Shown: positions 26,772 to 36,059, counted from the first letter of the stretch. The stretch is 64,000 nucleotides of DNA from Agarilytica sp045430305 (GCA_045430305.1 JAILXW010000002.1:496001-560000); one strand, 5' to 3'. The notes: generated by a model from the letters alone, not told the origin. Numbers and translations are program-made.

Positions 26772-27779
26772 TTACATGATGGGTGTTTTTGAAGGTGCGT
26801 GAGGAAGCTCTTTCACCAACTTAGGAACTAAATATCCCGGTAGGGTAGCAAGTAATGCTTTATGAAGCGAGCGCGCTTTGTCTTCGTTAACATGAAAGTG
26901 AGCGACGCCGCTTACTTTATCGACGAGATGGAGATAATACGGCAGTACGCCACATTCAAAGAGTGTTTCACTGAGCTGTTCTAGTGTGTTTGCATCGTCA
27001 TTGATGCCTTTTAATAAAACACTTTGATTTAGTAAGGTGATGCCGTTTTCACGCACGCAACACAGTGCGTCTCTTACTTCTTGATCAATTTCTTGTGGGT
27101 GATTGCAGTGAATGACAAGTACGCTGTGCAATCGCGATTCACTTAACATGCGTAATAACTCGGGTGTGATACGGCTAGGCGCTACGATGGGCAAGCGGGA
27201 ATGAACTCTGAGGCGTTTGAGGTGAGGTATTTGGGCCAAGTCGGAAATTTGTGCATTTAAGGCTTTGTCGGAAATACTTAAAGGGTCGCCACCGCTCAAT
27301 ATGGCTTCGCTGATGCTGTTGTCATTGGCGATGTAATCGAGGCTGTGTTGCCAGGCATCTTTGTCATGGCGTTGGCCTTGGTAATCAAAATGGCGTCGAA
27401 AGCAGTAACGGCAATTGATTGCACACTGATGTGAGCTAATCAATAAGACGCGCCCCTGATATTTGTGAATAAGCCCCGGTACTGGGTTTTGCTCCGCTTC
27501 ATGCAGCGGATCAGTGACAAAGCCTTCTTGCTCGTGGCATTCCAGCCCCATTGGCAGAATTTGTTTAAGTAGCGGGTCGTTTAGGTCGCCCGGTTTGATA
27601 CGTGAGAGATAGGCGCGGGTGCTGCGCAATGGAAACAATGCATGAGCATGTTTGGCCGCAGAGAGGTGAGTTTCGGGCAGTTCTAGCAGCTCAAAAAGCG
27701 TTTCTGGTTCTTTTACGAGCGTTGCGAGCTCTTCTTGCCAGCTTTTACTCTGCCATGTAGCGATGGTTCGAGGTATCAT
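26772..27779 (-). CDS. epmB: EF-P beta-lysylation protein EpmB (lysine 2,3-aminomutase)
   Basis: Radical-SAM, PLP-dependent enzyme that converts (S)-alpha-lysine to (R)-beta-lysine for EF-P modification. The cluster-binding motif is CAINCRYCFRRHF; other family segments are VPGLIHKYQGRVLL, ILSGGDPLSISD, LKRLRVHSRLPIVAPSRIT and the C-terminal GYLVPKLVKELPHAPSKTP. The whole aligns by eye with E. coli EpmB. I use the ATG at 27779, not the one 13 codons upstream, because it keeps the family's N-terminus and leaves 37 bases between it and efp. It is divergent from efp, so the two share promoter DNA. Confidence 0.94.
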   Translation of the reverse strand: MIPRTIATWQSKSWQEELATLVKEPETLFELLELPETHLSAAKHAHALFPLRSTRAYLSRIKPGDLNDPLLKQILPMGLECHEQEGFVTDPLHEAEQNPVPGLIHKYQGRVLLISSHQCAINCRYCFRRHFDYQGQRHDKDAWQHSLDYIANDNSISEAILSGGDPLSISDKALNAQISDLAQIPHLKRLRVHSRLPIVAPSRITPELLRMLSESRLHSVLVIHCNHPQEIDQEVRDALCCVRENGITLLNQSVLLKGINDDANTLEQLSETLFECGVLPYYLHLVDKVSGVAHFHVNEDKARSLHKALLATLPGYLVPKLVKELPHAPSKTPIM

Positions 27780-27816
27780 GAGCGCCTTTTTTTGCACAGT
27801 AGTGATTGAGGATATC

Positions 27817-28386
27817 ATGGCGAGTTATTCTACCAACGAATTCAAGAACGGTTTGAAACTAATGCTCGATGGCGACCCTTGCTCCATCGTAGACAACGAA
27901 ACGGTTAAGCCGGGCAAAGGTCAGGCGTTCAACCGAGTTAAATTAAAGAACTTGAAAACCGGCCGTACCGTAGAGCGTACATTTAAATCTGGTGAAAGTG
28001 TAGAGAGTGCGGATGTTGCAGATATCGAAATGGATTATTTGTACAACGACGGCGAGTTTTGGCACTTTATGGAGCCTGATACCTTTGAGCAGCACCAAGC
28101 CGATGCTACAGCGGTGGGTGACAATTCCAAATGGTTAAGTGAGCAAGACAAAGTCATTGTGACCTTGTTTAACGGGGCACCTTTGGCGGTGCTTCCACCA
28201 AATCATGTAGAGCTAGAAATTACCCAGACAGACCCAGGTTTGAAAGGTGATACCGCTCAGGGTGGCACGAAGCCTGCGACGCTATCAACCGGTGCTGTTG
28301 TTAAAGTACCACTGTTCCTTTCTGAAGGTGAAGTGGTAAGGGTTGATACACGTACTGGCGAATATCTAGGCCGTGCGGGTAAATAA
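27817..28386 (+). CDS. efp: Elongation factor P
   Basis: Relieves ribosome stalling at polyproline stretches. From the ATG at 27817 (site ttgagga 7 bases upstream) the protein is 189 aa, the normal length. Lys34, the residue beta-lysylated by EpmA, falls in KPGKGQAF at the canonical position, confirming the start. Domain 1 has FKNGLKLMLDGDPCSIV; domains 2 and 3 end with GDTAQGGTKPATLSTGAVVKVPLF and VDTRTGEYLGRA. An in-frame upstream ATG at 27763 lies inside the opposing epmB coding region and is rejected. Confidence 0.97.
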   Translation: MASYSTNEFKNGLKLMLDGDPCSIVDNETVKPGKGQAFNRVKLKNLKTGRTVERTFKSGESVESADVADIEMDYLYNDGEFWHFMEPDTFEQHQADATAVGDNSKWLSEQDKVIVTLFNGAPLAVLPPNHVELEITQTDPGLKGDTAQGGTKPATLSTGAVVKVPLFLSEGEVVRVDTRTGEYLGRAGK

Positions 28387-28408
28387 CTCGCTTAGTTGTT
28401 AACTCTGT

Positions 28409-29347
28409 ATGTGGCAGCCCTCCATGCATCGGCCTGCGTTAGAAGCGCGGGCCGAACTTCTTTCTAGGCTCCGACAATTTTTCGAGCAGCGCAAAGTGCT
28501 CGAGGTAGACGTACCCCTGCTTGGGGTTACGGCAGTTACCGACCCTCATATCGCTTCGGCTGAGGTGAATATCGGCACGCAGACGCGTTACCTGCAAACT
28601 TCCCCTGAGTTCTTTATGAAACGGCTTTTGGCTGCCGGGTCTGGTTCTATTTACTATTTGGGGAAGGCGGTGCGCAATGACCCCATCACGTCAAAGCACA
28701 ACCCAGAATTCACCATGCTAGAGTGGTATCGCGAGGGTATGGACGATCGCGGTCTAATGAATGAAGTGGGAGCGCTGTTTCAATTTCTTGCAAGTGATAT
28801 CGTGCTTGATCGCGTGAGTTACCGTGAACTATTTGAGCAGCATTTTGGTTTTAATCCACATTCTATTTCTAACGCTGACTTAGCAGCAGAAGCTAAAAAA
28901 CATGTGGATGTAAATTGGGCGACAGAGCCGAGCTCGACCTGGTTTGACCTGTTGTTTTCTCACGTTATAGAGCCAACGCTGAAAAGCCCCACCATTGTGT
29001 ATGATTACCCTGCCTGCATGTGCGCTTTGGCGCGAGTAGAAGATGATTCAAATGGGGATCGTGTTGCACGACGCTTTGAGGTCTTTTGGAAAGGCGTCGA
29101 GTTGGCCAATGCCTATTGGGAGTTAAGCGATGCCGGTATTCAGAGAGCGCGCTTTGAGCAGGATATACAGCAGCGTGAAGCGCTTGGTTTAATTCAACCA
29201 AATATTGATGAGAACTTACTTTCAGCGCTAGACCAGGGTTTGCCAGATTGTGCCGGTATTGCTTTGGGGGTAGATCGTTTGTTGATGTGTTTACTTGATG
29301 TGAAAAGTATTGAGCAGGTAATGGCCTTTCCTGATAGTGCTCTGTAA
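28409..29347 (+). CDS. epmA: EF-P lysine ligase EpmA (PoxA/GenX/YjeA)
   Basis: Class II lysyl-tRNA-synthetase paralogue that attaches beta-lysine to Lys34 of EF-P. It consists of the catalytic domain alone, 312 aa, with no anticodon-binding domain, which sets it apart from LysS. Motif 2 lies in FFMKRLLAAGSGSIYYLGKAVRN and HNPEFTMLEWYR, and motif 3 is CAGIALGVDRLLM near the C-terminus. It begins 22 bases after efp, so efp and epmA form an operon and, with divergent epmB, complete the EF-P modification set in this locus. Confidence 0.95.
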   Translation: MWQPSMHRPALEARAELLSRLRQFFEQRKVLEVDVPLLGVTAVTDPHIASAEVNIGTQTRYLQTSPEFFMKRLLAAGSGSIYYLGKAVRNDPITSKHNPEFTMLEWYREGMDDRGLMNEVGALFQFLASDIVLDRVSYRELFEQHFGFNPHSISNADLAAEAKKHVDVNWATEPSSTWFDLLFSHVIEPTLKSPTIVYDYPACMCALARVEDDSNGDRVARRFEVFWKGVELANAYWELSDAGIQRARFEQDIQQREALGLIQPNIDENLLSALDQGLPDCAGIALGVDRLLMCLLDVKSIEQVMAFPDSAL

Positions 29348-29397
29348 TACCGCTTTTAGGTTTAGGTTGAATAGAGGATTGGGCTTAGCGCCTAGCG

Positions 29398-29436
29398 AAA
29401 ACTTCGGGAGACGATTTTTGAAACCCTCTCCCGAAG
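29398..29436 (-). terminator. Terminator-like hairpin after cysE
   Basis: cttcgggaga (29402-29411) and tctcccgaag (29427-29436) form a perfect 10-base stem. Read on the minus strand it is followed by TTTT, so it would end the cysE transcript; on the plus strand it lies after epmA without a T-run. Confidence 0.6.
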
Positions 29437-29478
29437 CTGTGGCGTTGAGTTGTTGTGATTGTGCGCTCGAGCCAATCA

Positions 29479-30315
29479 CTATTCTTTCGGCATCTTCCCT
29501 TTGCAATCGGCGTTAATATCGTGGTTCATTTCGTGAGCAGGCGATTGCGATACCGGTGCGCCGACAATTCGAGCGGGTACGCCAACAACCGTCGTGTGCG
29601 GCGGTACATCTTCTAAAACGACACTGCCGGCGCCCACTTTTGCACCTTCACCAACGTTGATATTTCCTAAAATCTTGGCGCCAGCGCTGATCAAGCTACC
29701 TTTGCCAATTTTAGGGTGACGGTCGCCACCTTCTTTACCGGTACCGCCGAGGGTAACCGCTTGCATAATGGATACATCGTCAGCTACCACGGCTGTTTCG
29801 CCAATTACTATGCCCGTGCCGTGGTCAAGCATAATACCTTTGCCAATTTTGGCGGCAGGATGAATGTCGACCCCGAAGGTTTCTGCAATGTGGCTCTGAA
29901 AAAAGCGAGCAATTGATTGTCGCCCGCGACTCCACAGGCAGTGAGAGATGCGGTAGCATTGCAAGGAATGGAAGCCCTTGAAGTACAAGAACGGTAGCAA
30001 GTATGAGTTACAGGCCGAATCGCGGTCGAACACTGCTTTTATATCTGCCCGCACAGACTGGGCAATGCAATTGTCGCGCGAGATGGAGTCTTCGATAATT
30101 TCGCGAATCTGCAAGGCTGAGATAGCCGGGTTGGCCAGTTTATTGGCTAGTAAAAAGCTCAGCGCACCTTCCAATGTGTCATGGTTTAAAATAGTTGCAT
30201 GGAAAAAGCTGGCGAGCGCGGGTTCTTGCTCAGCTTCTTTATGGGCTTCATTGCGAATGGTGTACCAAATAGGATCTTTTTGTTCGAGCACCGAAACTGG
30301 GGATTCAGCCTGCAT
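29479..30315 (-). CDS. cysE: Serine O-acetyltransferase
   Basis: Makes O-acetylserine from serine and acetyl-CoA, the first step of cysteine synthesis; cytoplasmic hexamer. The N-terminal helical domain (DPIWYTIRNEAHKEAEQEP to about residue 140) precedes the left-handed beta-helix with DHGTGIVIGETAVVADD, the QAVTLGGTG loop, RHPKIGKGSLISAGAKILGNI and GSVVLEDVPPHTTVVGVPARIV. At 278 aa it matches the E. coli type. The gene is convergent with epmA. serB in this window supplies its substrate, but they are not linked transcriptionally. Confidence 0.95.
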   Translation of the reverse strand: MQAESPVSVLEQKDPIWYTIRNEAHKEAEQEPALASFFHATILNHDTLEGALSFLLANKLANPAISALQIREIIEDSISRDNCIAQSVRADIKAVFDRDSACNSYLLPFLYFKGFHSLQCYRISHCLWSRGRQSIARFFQSHIAETFGVDIHPAAKIGKGIMLDHGTGIVIGETAVVADDVSIMQAVTLGGTGKEGGDRHPKIGKGSLISAGAKILGNINVGEGAKVGAGSVVLEDVPPHTTVVGVPARIVGAPVSQSPAHEMNHDINADCKGKMPKE

Positions 30316-30393
30316 GATATTTCCTAATCATTTCTTTAAGTTAGCCCTAAAAAGAGTTCTGTTTGACGCAAGACTAACGCGAGCGAGCTAAAA

Positions 30394-30816
30394 GTGAAAG
30401 AGCCTCACAATAAACCCAGTGAAAACCCATACAGCAATGAGCACCCGTTTAAGGCGTATTTGCTCAGCAAGCCAGAAGCCTGGGAAGACTTTCCTTTTGG
30501 CTCCGATGTTGCCGTAATGAAAATAATGAATAAGATGTTCGCTACTTATAGTAAGAATAGCGATGGATTCTGTCATATGAACCTAAAATGTGAGCCAAAC
30601 GAGGCTTTAGCGCTTAGAGATGTTTTCCAAGCGGTCATTCCGGGCTACCATATGAACAAGAAACACTGGAATACCGTGATTCTGGATGGCTCTATACCTA
30701 TTGGGGAAGTAGAGCGTATGATCGACCGCTCCTATGGTTTAGTGGTGAAAGGCTTAACACGAGCGGAGAGACGATCACTTGAAATCAAGTATGGCGAAGA
30801 CCAGCTCTATAAATAA
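30394..30816 (+). CDS. YjbR/MmcQ family protein
   Basis: A 140-aa protein of the YjbR (CyaY-like fold) DNA-binding family. Typical features are LSKPEAWEDFPFGSDVAVMKIMNKMFAT near residue 25, MNLKCEPNEALALRD, the pocket AVIPGYHMNKKHWNTV and the C-terminal SYGLVVKGLTRAERR. The start is GTG. Family members bind DNA weakly or have unknown roles. No functional link to its neighbours is evident. Confidence 0.85.
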   Translation: MKEPHNKPSENPYSNEHPFKAYLLSKPEAWEDFPFGSDVAVMKIMNKMFATYSKNSDGFCHMNLKCEPNEALALRDVFQAVIPGYHMNKKHWNTVILDGSIPIGEVERMIDRSYGLVVKGLTRAERRSLEIKYGEDQLYK

Positions 30817-30897
30817 AAACAATATAATGGGATGCGCAGACAACTTGATTTTATCAGCATCGACTCTCATCCATGGTTTAACAAAATGGAGAGAGCA

Positions 30898-31815
30898 ATG
30901 AGCATTTTTTCCTGGTTCGCAATTCGGGCGGCCCTCTTATGTATGGTACTTGTTGGTATCGGTGCCTGTGGGGGTTCTAGTGGTGCCACCTTATTTGACG
31001 AGGACCCTACGGCAGACCCAACGCCCTCGCCATCCGTGGAAGTAACCCCTACGGTAACGCCTTCTCCGTCTCCTACGGTTGAGGTGACACCCACGGCTAC
31101 ACCCACGGCTACACCGACGCCAACGCCGATTGGCACCTTTACTCAGGTGCAAGCGATCTTTACGGCGAACTGCACATTCTCTAGCTGCCACGACGCGGTT
31201 GACCCCCAGCGAGGCCTCAATCTCACCGAAGGGGCGGCATACGACGCTATAGTGAATGTATTTTCTACCCGGCAGCCAAGTTTTCGATTGGTTCAGCCAA
31301 GTTCTCCGAGTACCAGTTATTTATTGTTTAAAGTAGAAGGTGCCGCGGGAATAAGCGGACAGCGAATGCCGTTAGACCCTGCGACCTTTGAGCCAGACCC
31401 GCTTTCCAGTGCTGATATTTCTCTTATTCGCACCTGGATCAATGCCGGCGCCGCGCAAAATAGCGCTCCGGCGCAAGTGCTTTCCAATAAAGTAGAGGCT
31501 GGCCCTGCAGAGCTTCGTTTCACTTTACAGTTAAGTGCAGAACTTGATGCTGCTTCGCTAAGTGAGGGTGCTGTTCAATTGTATTTTGTCGTCGATGGTA
31601 GCGAATATCTTGCAGAGGCAAGCGATACCGAGGTGGGTGTCGTAGGCATGCAGCTTCAAATTGCGTATTCCGGTCAGCCGCCCGCTGTCTATGACTCGAT
31701 CGTATTAAGCGTCAACGACCCTACGCTGGCATCATTGATGGATATGCAAGGTCGTTTGTTCGATGGCGATGGTGATGGTCTACAGGGCGGTATGTATCGC
31801 TATGTGCTCGACTAA
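30898..31815 (+). CDS. Lipoprotein with Pro/Thr linker and c-type haem-like motif
   Basis: 305 aa from the ATG at 30898, which has ggagag just upstream; an earlier in-frame ATG lacks a site. The signal ends in the lipobox VGIGAC, with lipid attachment at Cys24. A PT-rich linker with internal repeats such as PTPSPSVEVTP (about residues 40-80) separates it from a domain whose NCTFSSCHDA fits a C-x4-CH haem-attachment motif. GQRMPL and LIRTWINAGAAQ fit the PSCyt/planctomycete-type cytochrome group, where the Met could be a ligand. The C-terminal 120 residues are beta-rich and unrecognised. Probably membrane-anchored and facing the periplasm or cell surface. Confidence 0.75.
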   Translation: MSIFSWFAIRAALLCMVLVGIGACGGSSGATLFDEDPTADPTPSPSVEVTPTVTPSPSPTVEVTPTATPTATPTPTPIGTFTQVQAIFTANCTFSSCHDAVDPQRGLNLTEGAAYDAIVNVFSTRQPSFRLVQPSSPSTSYLLFKVEGAAGISGQRMPLDPATFEPDPLSSADISLIRTWINAGAAQNSAPAQVLSNKVEAGPAELRFTLQLSAELDAASLSEGAVQLYFVVDGSEYLAEASDTEVGVVGMQLQIAYSGQPPAVYDSIVLSVNDPTLASLMDMQGRLFDGDGDGLQGGMYRYVLD

Positions 31816-31874
31816 TACACATCTATACTTGACGAGATAGTTAACATCTTAAATGAAAAGTGCTGGGGATTTCT

Positions 31875-32465
31875 TTGAATAAGTGGTGCTCGCTTTTATA
31901 TTCGCTTATTTTTATGAGCGTATGCGCGACGACGCAGGCGCAGGTATATCTTGGTGCTGGGTACGGTATTACTGAACCTACCAATATGGGCGATGGCAAT
32001 ACATTCCCTGAAACGGAAGGCGATGCAGGCTACCGTGTTTATGTTGGCAATGCCTTGTATGAAAACTTTGCTGTTGAATTCTCATATGTTGACTTGGGCA
32101 CGTATGAGGTTGGTACCATTGATGGGCAGCCAGACCCTCTAGTTTTTGAAGATACTATTTCGATTACGGGTGGTGACATTGCCATCGTAGGCAAATGGAA
32201 CTGGACAAGGTATCTTAATGTTTATAGCCGTGCGGGTGTCTTTGTTTGGGAAGGTGAACGCTACGTACATGAGACTGTGGATGTTAATGGAGTGATGGTC
32301 GAGCAAGAGGCCACACTTTCCTTTGATGGTTATGATGTGTCTGTTGGTATTGGGCTTGATTACCAAATCCTAAGGCGGGTTGGTGTGCAGCTGGAAGCAA
32401 ATGCCTATATGACCGATGAGGTTGCGAATTATCTTTACGGTCTTAGCGTTTATTACACATTCTAA
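31875..32465 (+). CDS. Small outer-membrane beta-barrel protein
   Basis: About 196 aa. A signal peptide ends in TTQAQA-like sequence (CATTQAQ|VYLGAGYG), followed by amphipathic strands alternating with turns: VYLGAGYGITEP, GYRVYVGNALYENFAVEFSYVDLG, DIAIVGKWNW, RYLNVYSRAGVFVWEG, YDVSVGIGLDYQIL and the terminal YLYGLSVYYTF. It ends in Phe, as expected for a BAM substrate. This is the OmpA-barrel/OprF-like 8-stranded layout without a peptidoglycan domain. I prefer TTG at 31875 with gggg 6 bases upstream; GTG at 31860 is the longer alternative. It follows the lipoprotein gene by 59 bases. Confidence 0.7.
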   Translation: MNKWCSLLYSLIFMSVCATTQAQVYLGAGYGITEPTNMGDGNTFPETEGDAGYRVYVGNALYENFAVEFSYVDLGTYEVGTIDGQPDPLVFEDTISITGGDIAIVGKWNWTRYLNVYSRAGVFVWEGERYVHETVDVNGVMVEQEATLSFDGYDVSVGIGLDYQILRRVGVQLEANAYMTDEVANYLYGLSVYYTF

Positions 32466-32479
32466 ACCTCTGCTTTTTC

Positions 32480-33793
32480 CTAGAGCTTTTTGTTACTCAT
32501 CTTAGTTAACACTTCAAGCGTTTTACTTGTTGCTCCTCGATGCTGATCTAAATAATGAAACGCGCGTTCTCCCATCGCTGTAGCTTCAGATTCATTTTCA
32601 AATAAAAATAGAATCTTTTCTGCCATTGATTCACCATCGTTAAGCATTTGAACCGCGTTTTCAGTCTGGAGCTCATCAAACACTTTCTGAAAGTTATGTA
32701 CGTGCGGGCCAGAAATAATAGGCTTTTTCAGAAGAGCGGGTTCCAAGGGATTATGGCCGCCGTGCTCAATAATACTGCCACCGATAAAACACACATGGCC
32801 TAGGCGGTAAAACGGCATGAGTTCGCCAATCGTATCTAAGATAAAAACATTCTCGTTGTTGGCTAAGCGTTGTTCTTGTGTACGCAAGACGACAGGCAGA
32901 GAAAGTTTCTCGCATATTTGGCTAACGTCAGCGGCCCTCTGTGGGTGCCTAGGCGCTAATATTAAAACTAGCTCGGGAAATGTTTCTAATAGTTTTTTAT
33001 GTGCGAACAGGATGCTTTCATCTTCGCCTGGGTGTGTGCTGGCGGCAATCCAACACGCACGATTAGAAAAAATATCCCCGTGTATCTGCGAGGCTTTTTC
33101 TATAAGCGCATCATCGAGATGAATATCAAATTTTAGATTACCCAGTACATGGCAGTTTTCTTTATTTGCGCCAATCGCTAAAAAATGCGCTTGGTCAGAA
33201 TCGTTTTGGCACAGTATTTTATCGAAGGCTAATACTGCTGGTCGTGCTAAGGGCAATATTTTTTGATAACCCCGCACCGATTTTTGTGACAGTCTCGCGT
33301 TGATGAGTGTGAGCGCGATTTTACGTTGGTGGCAGATCGCATTTAGATTTGGCCAAATTTCTGTTTCTAATATAAACAAGGCTGTTGGTTGCAGTCGGTT
33401 CAAAAAGAAGGCAAGGAAAATTGGTAAATCAAAGGGCAGATAGCAGTGGCTCGCTATATCGCCTAACTTTTTTTGAATCAAATTTGAGCCTGTGGGGGTG
33501 GTGCAGGTCACGCAGATGGGGGTGCCGGGGTTGTGTTGATAGAATTCTCGAATTAAATGTGTCGCGGCAATCGCTTCGCCCACAGAGACCACATGAAATA
33601 CGACGCCGCCCGTTTTATATGTTTGCCCTACGTATGGTGCTCGTAAGCCCATGCGTTCCAATAGGCGTAATCGTGAGCCTGCTTTTCGGTCACCCTTTTT
33701 GTCGCGTAGGTTACGCCAGGCCATTTTCAGCAAAAGCAGGGGCAGTAAGAGCGAAAATAAGCAGGTATAAGCAATGCGGGCGATGTAGGGCAT
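32480..33793 (-). CDS. waaA: 3-deoxy-D-manno-octulosonic acid transferase
   Basis: Transfers Kdo from CMP-Kdo to lipid IV-A at the cytoplasmic face of the inner membrane, 437 aa. An N-terminal membrane anchor (about residues 5-24) precedes the GT30 domain: RLLERMGLRAP, FHVVSVGEAIAATHLIRE, the acceptor region FILETEIWPNLN, LINARLSQKSVRGYQKI, ASTHPGEDESIL, LILAPRHPQRA and the C-terminal GGSIIEHGGHNPLEPA. It is divergent from the heptosyltransferase-like gene, and its 3' end lies 14 bases from the convergent barrel gene. Confidence 0.95.
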   Translation of the reverse strand: MPYIARIAYTCLFSLLLPLLLLKMAWRNLRDKKGDRKAGSRLRLLERMGLRAPYVGQTYKTGGVVFHVVSVGEAIAATHLIREFYQHNPGTPICVTCTTPTGSNLIQKKLGDIASHCYLPFDLPIFLAFFLNRLQPTALFILETEIWPNLNAICHQRKIALTLINARLSQKSVRGYQKILPLARPAVLAFDKILCQNDSDQAHFLAIGANKENCHVLGNLKFDIHLDDALIEKASQIHGDIFSNRACWIAASTHPGEDESILFAHKKLLETFPELVLILAPRHPQRAADVSQICEKLSLPVVLRTQEQRLANNENVFILDTIGELMPFYRLGHVCFIGGSIIEHGGHNPLEPALLKKPIISGPHVHNFQKVFDELQTENAVQMLNDGESMAEKILFLFENESEATAMGERAFHYLDQHRGATSKTLEVLTKMSNKKL

Positions 33794-33921
33794 GTATGTT
33801 TCGGTTTGACTCAGAAGTGGGTATCATCGCGCTTTGGTTTGCAGTTGCTAACGTTCCGATGTGTCGGTCGTTAGCTGAGGCAAATCAAGCACCATCAATC
33901 TTGGGCTAATACGAATAATAT

Positions 33922-34947
33922 ATGAAAAGAATACTGATTGTACGACTTAGTGCAATTGGCGATGTCATTATGGCTTCCGGTATTGTTCCGGCATTGCGAG
34001 CGCGATATCCCGACGCACATATTGCCTGGTTGTTAGAGCCGATGGCCGCAGGCTTGCTGAGCGAGAATTCACAGGTTGATGAAGTGATTCTCTGGCAAAA
34101 AAGCCACTGGAAATACCTCTGGAAACAAAAACAATTTTTGACCCTGTTCAAAGAAGTCCGCAACTTTCGCAAAGCGTTAAGAGAGCATGATTTTGACTTG
34201 GTGATCGACCTGCAAGGTATTTTAAAAAGTGCTGTACTTGCATGGATGACTGGCGCAAAAGCGCGAATTGGTTTAGGTGGTAAAGAAGGCGCCTCATATT
34301 TTCATACGCACACCATCGAGCGCGATTCAAATCACCCTCTGATTTGTTCCGAATATCGTGCTATGGCGCGATATCTTGAATTGCCTGATGCCGCCTTTGA
34401 AATGTCCATTCCCTACTTTGAAGAAAGCGAAGCAAGTGCTTTGCAAAAAGTTGGCAGTGAAAGTGGCAACTACGCGGTGATCTGCCCCTTTACTACACGT
34501 CCGCAAAAGCATTGGTTCGAACCAGAATGGCAAGAGTTTGTAGATTTGTTGAAAGATCGCTATGAGGTGCCCATTGTTATTTTGGGTGGGCCTGGCGATA
34601 AAGACGCCGCGTTTCGGTTACAGCGTGGCGCCGACGTGTCTCTTATCAATCTTACCGGCCAGACGAATTTACTAGAGGCCGCTGCGGTTATTGCCAATGC
34701 AAAAGTATTGGTGGGTGTTGATACAGGCCTTACGCATTTGGGGATTGCAAAAAAAATTCCTACTGTTGCCTTGTTTGGTTCCACTCGGCCTTATCTTGAT
34801 ACAGGACGCGACAATGCAGAAGTGATTTATTTAGCGAAAGACTGTTCGCCATGTCGGCGTAAACCAACATGTGGCGGTACATTTGACTGCATGAAAGATA
34901 TTACACCAGTACAGGTACTGGATGTGGTGGAGCGATTGTTAGCATGA
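33922..34947 (+). CDS. Glycosyltransferase family 9 (heptosyltransferase I-like)
   Basis: 341 aa with the ADP-heptose transferase fold. It begins MKRILIVRLSAIGDVIMASGIVPALRARYP, with WLLEP, DFDLVIDLQGILKSA and the C-terminal nucleotide region VGVDTGLTHLGIA followed by VALFGSTRP. The Cys-rich tail (CSPCRRKPTCGGTFDCM) is found in many WaaC/WaaF-type enzymes. With waaA divergent next to it, it most likely adds heptose to Kdo in the LPS inner core (WaaC role). The donor cannot be fixed by eye. It overlaps the next gene by 4 bases (ATGA), so the two are translationally coupled. Confidence 0.88.
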   Translation: MKRILIVRLSAIGDVIMASGIVPALRARYPDAHIAWLLEPMAAGLLSENSQVDEVILWQKSHWKYLWKQKQFLTLFKEVRNFRKALREHDFDLVIDLQGILKSAVLAWMTGAKARIGLGGKEGASYFHTHTIERDSNHPLICSEYRAMARYLELPDAAFEMSIPYFEESEASALQKVGSESGNYAVICPFTTRPQKHWFEPEWQEFVDLLKDRYEVPIVILGGPGDKDAAFRLQRGADVSLINLTGQTNLLEAAAVIANAKVLVGVDTGLTHLGIAKKIPTVALFGSTRPYLDTGRDNAEVIYLAKDCSPCRRKPTCGGTFDCMKDITPVQVLDVVERLLA

Positions 34948-36059
34948 GCTTAAAGGTCATGCACGTTGAGGCTGGCCGACATTTATACGGCGGCGCGCTT
35001 CAAGTATTTTACTTAATGCGTGAATTACATGTGCTGGGTGTAGAAAATGTGCTTGTGTGCCCTCAAGGAAGTGATATTGCGCGTGAGTCTAAAAGCGTGG
35101 CAACGGTGTGTGAAACGCCGATGAAGGGCGATCTCGATTTTACCTTGAGTCTTAGAATTAAAAAGTTGGCGAAGCAACATCAGTGCGATATTTTGCATGC
35201 GCATAGCCGCCGTGGTGCAGATGTATGGACGGGCTTTGCCGCAGACTTCAGTTCAATCCCCGCGGTTTTAACGCGCAGGGTCGATAACCCTGAAGCCCCG
35301 TGGTTGGCAAAATTTAAAGTAAAAAAATATCAAAAAGTTACTGCTATATCGCACGGGATTCGCGAAGTCATGCTACAAGCGGGGGTATCGCCAGAAAAAG
35401 TCACGACCATTCACAGTGCCGTTGATCAAGAAAAGTTTCGTCCAGAAAAAAGCGAGAAGGCTTTTCGTAAACGATTTGATTTGCGCGAAGAGCATCCGGT
35501 GATTGGCGTGATCGCGCAGCTTATTGAACGTAAAGGACATCGTTATTTATTTGATATTGCTCCGCGCGTGCTACAGAAATTCCCTTATCTGAAAATACTT
35601 ATATTTGGAAAAGGGCCGCAAAAAGACGCTCTAGAAACTCAAGTAAAGGAATTGGGTATTTCTCACGCGGTGAGTTTTGTCGGTTTCCAAGCAGATATGG
35701 AAACCATCATCCCCAATCTCGATCTTGTGGTACACCCTGCACTTATGGAAGGCTTGGGGGTTTCTCTGTTACAAGCGAGTGCCTGCGAAGTGCCTATCGT
35801 TGCTGCTGCTTCCGGGGGTATTCCTGAAATTGTGCGAGATAAAGAAAATGGTTTGCTTGTGCCAGCGGCAGATAGCGAAGCACTTTTTGATGCGCTTACT
35901 TTGTTACTAGAAGACAAACAGATGCGAGAAGATTTTGGTAAATGCGGTCGCAGAATAGTAGAAAGCGAGTTTTCTACCAAAACAATGGCACAGGCTTATG
36001 TGGCGCTTTACCATTCTTTACTTGGTGGTGCGTCGGATGTGCCAACCCCAAACGCCTAA
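34944..36059 (+). CDS. Glycosyltransferase family 4 (GT-B)
   Basis: 371 aa, with N-terminal domain starting VMHVEAGRHLYGGALQVFYLM and C-terminal domain starting VIGVIAQLIERKGH. The GT4 EX7E motif appears in PALMEGLGVSLLQASACEVPIVA, and VAAASGGIPEIVRDKENGLLVPAAD is typical. It probably extends the LPS core after the heptosyltransferase. Its last 42 bases overlap the 3' end of the convergent PAP2 gene on the other strand. Confidence 0.88.
   Translation: MSLKVMHVEAGRHLYGGALQVFYLMRELHVLGVENVLVCPQGSDIARESKSVATVCETPMKGDLDFTLSLRIKKLAKQHQCDILHAHSRRGADVWTGFAADFSSIPAVLTRRVDNPEAPWLAKFKVKKYQKVTAISHGIREVMLQAGVSPEKVTTIHSAVDQEKFRPEKSEKAFRKRFDLREEHPVIGVIAQLIERKGHRYLFDIAPRVLQKFPYLKILIFGKGPQKDALETQVKELGISHAVSFVGFQADMETIIPNLDLVVHPALMEGLGVSLLQASACEVPIVAAASGGIPEIVRDKENGLLVPAADSEALFDALTLLLEDKQMREDFGKCGRRIVESEFSTKTMAQAYVALYHSLLGGASDVPTPNA

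Noticed and set aside
27763..27816. Upstream in-frame start for efp at 27763
   Set aside because: It would overlap the epmB start region and move Lys34 out of its canonical position.
31020..31130. CRISPR-like or minisatellite repeats near 31.0-31.1 kb
   Set aside because: The repetitive DNA is explained by the Pro/Thr-rich linker of the lipoprotein, with no spacers or regular unit.
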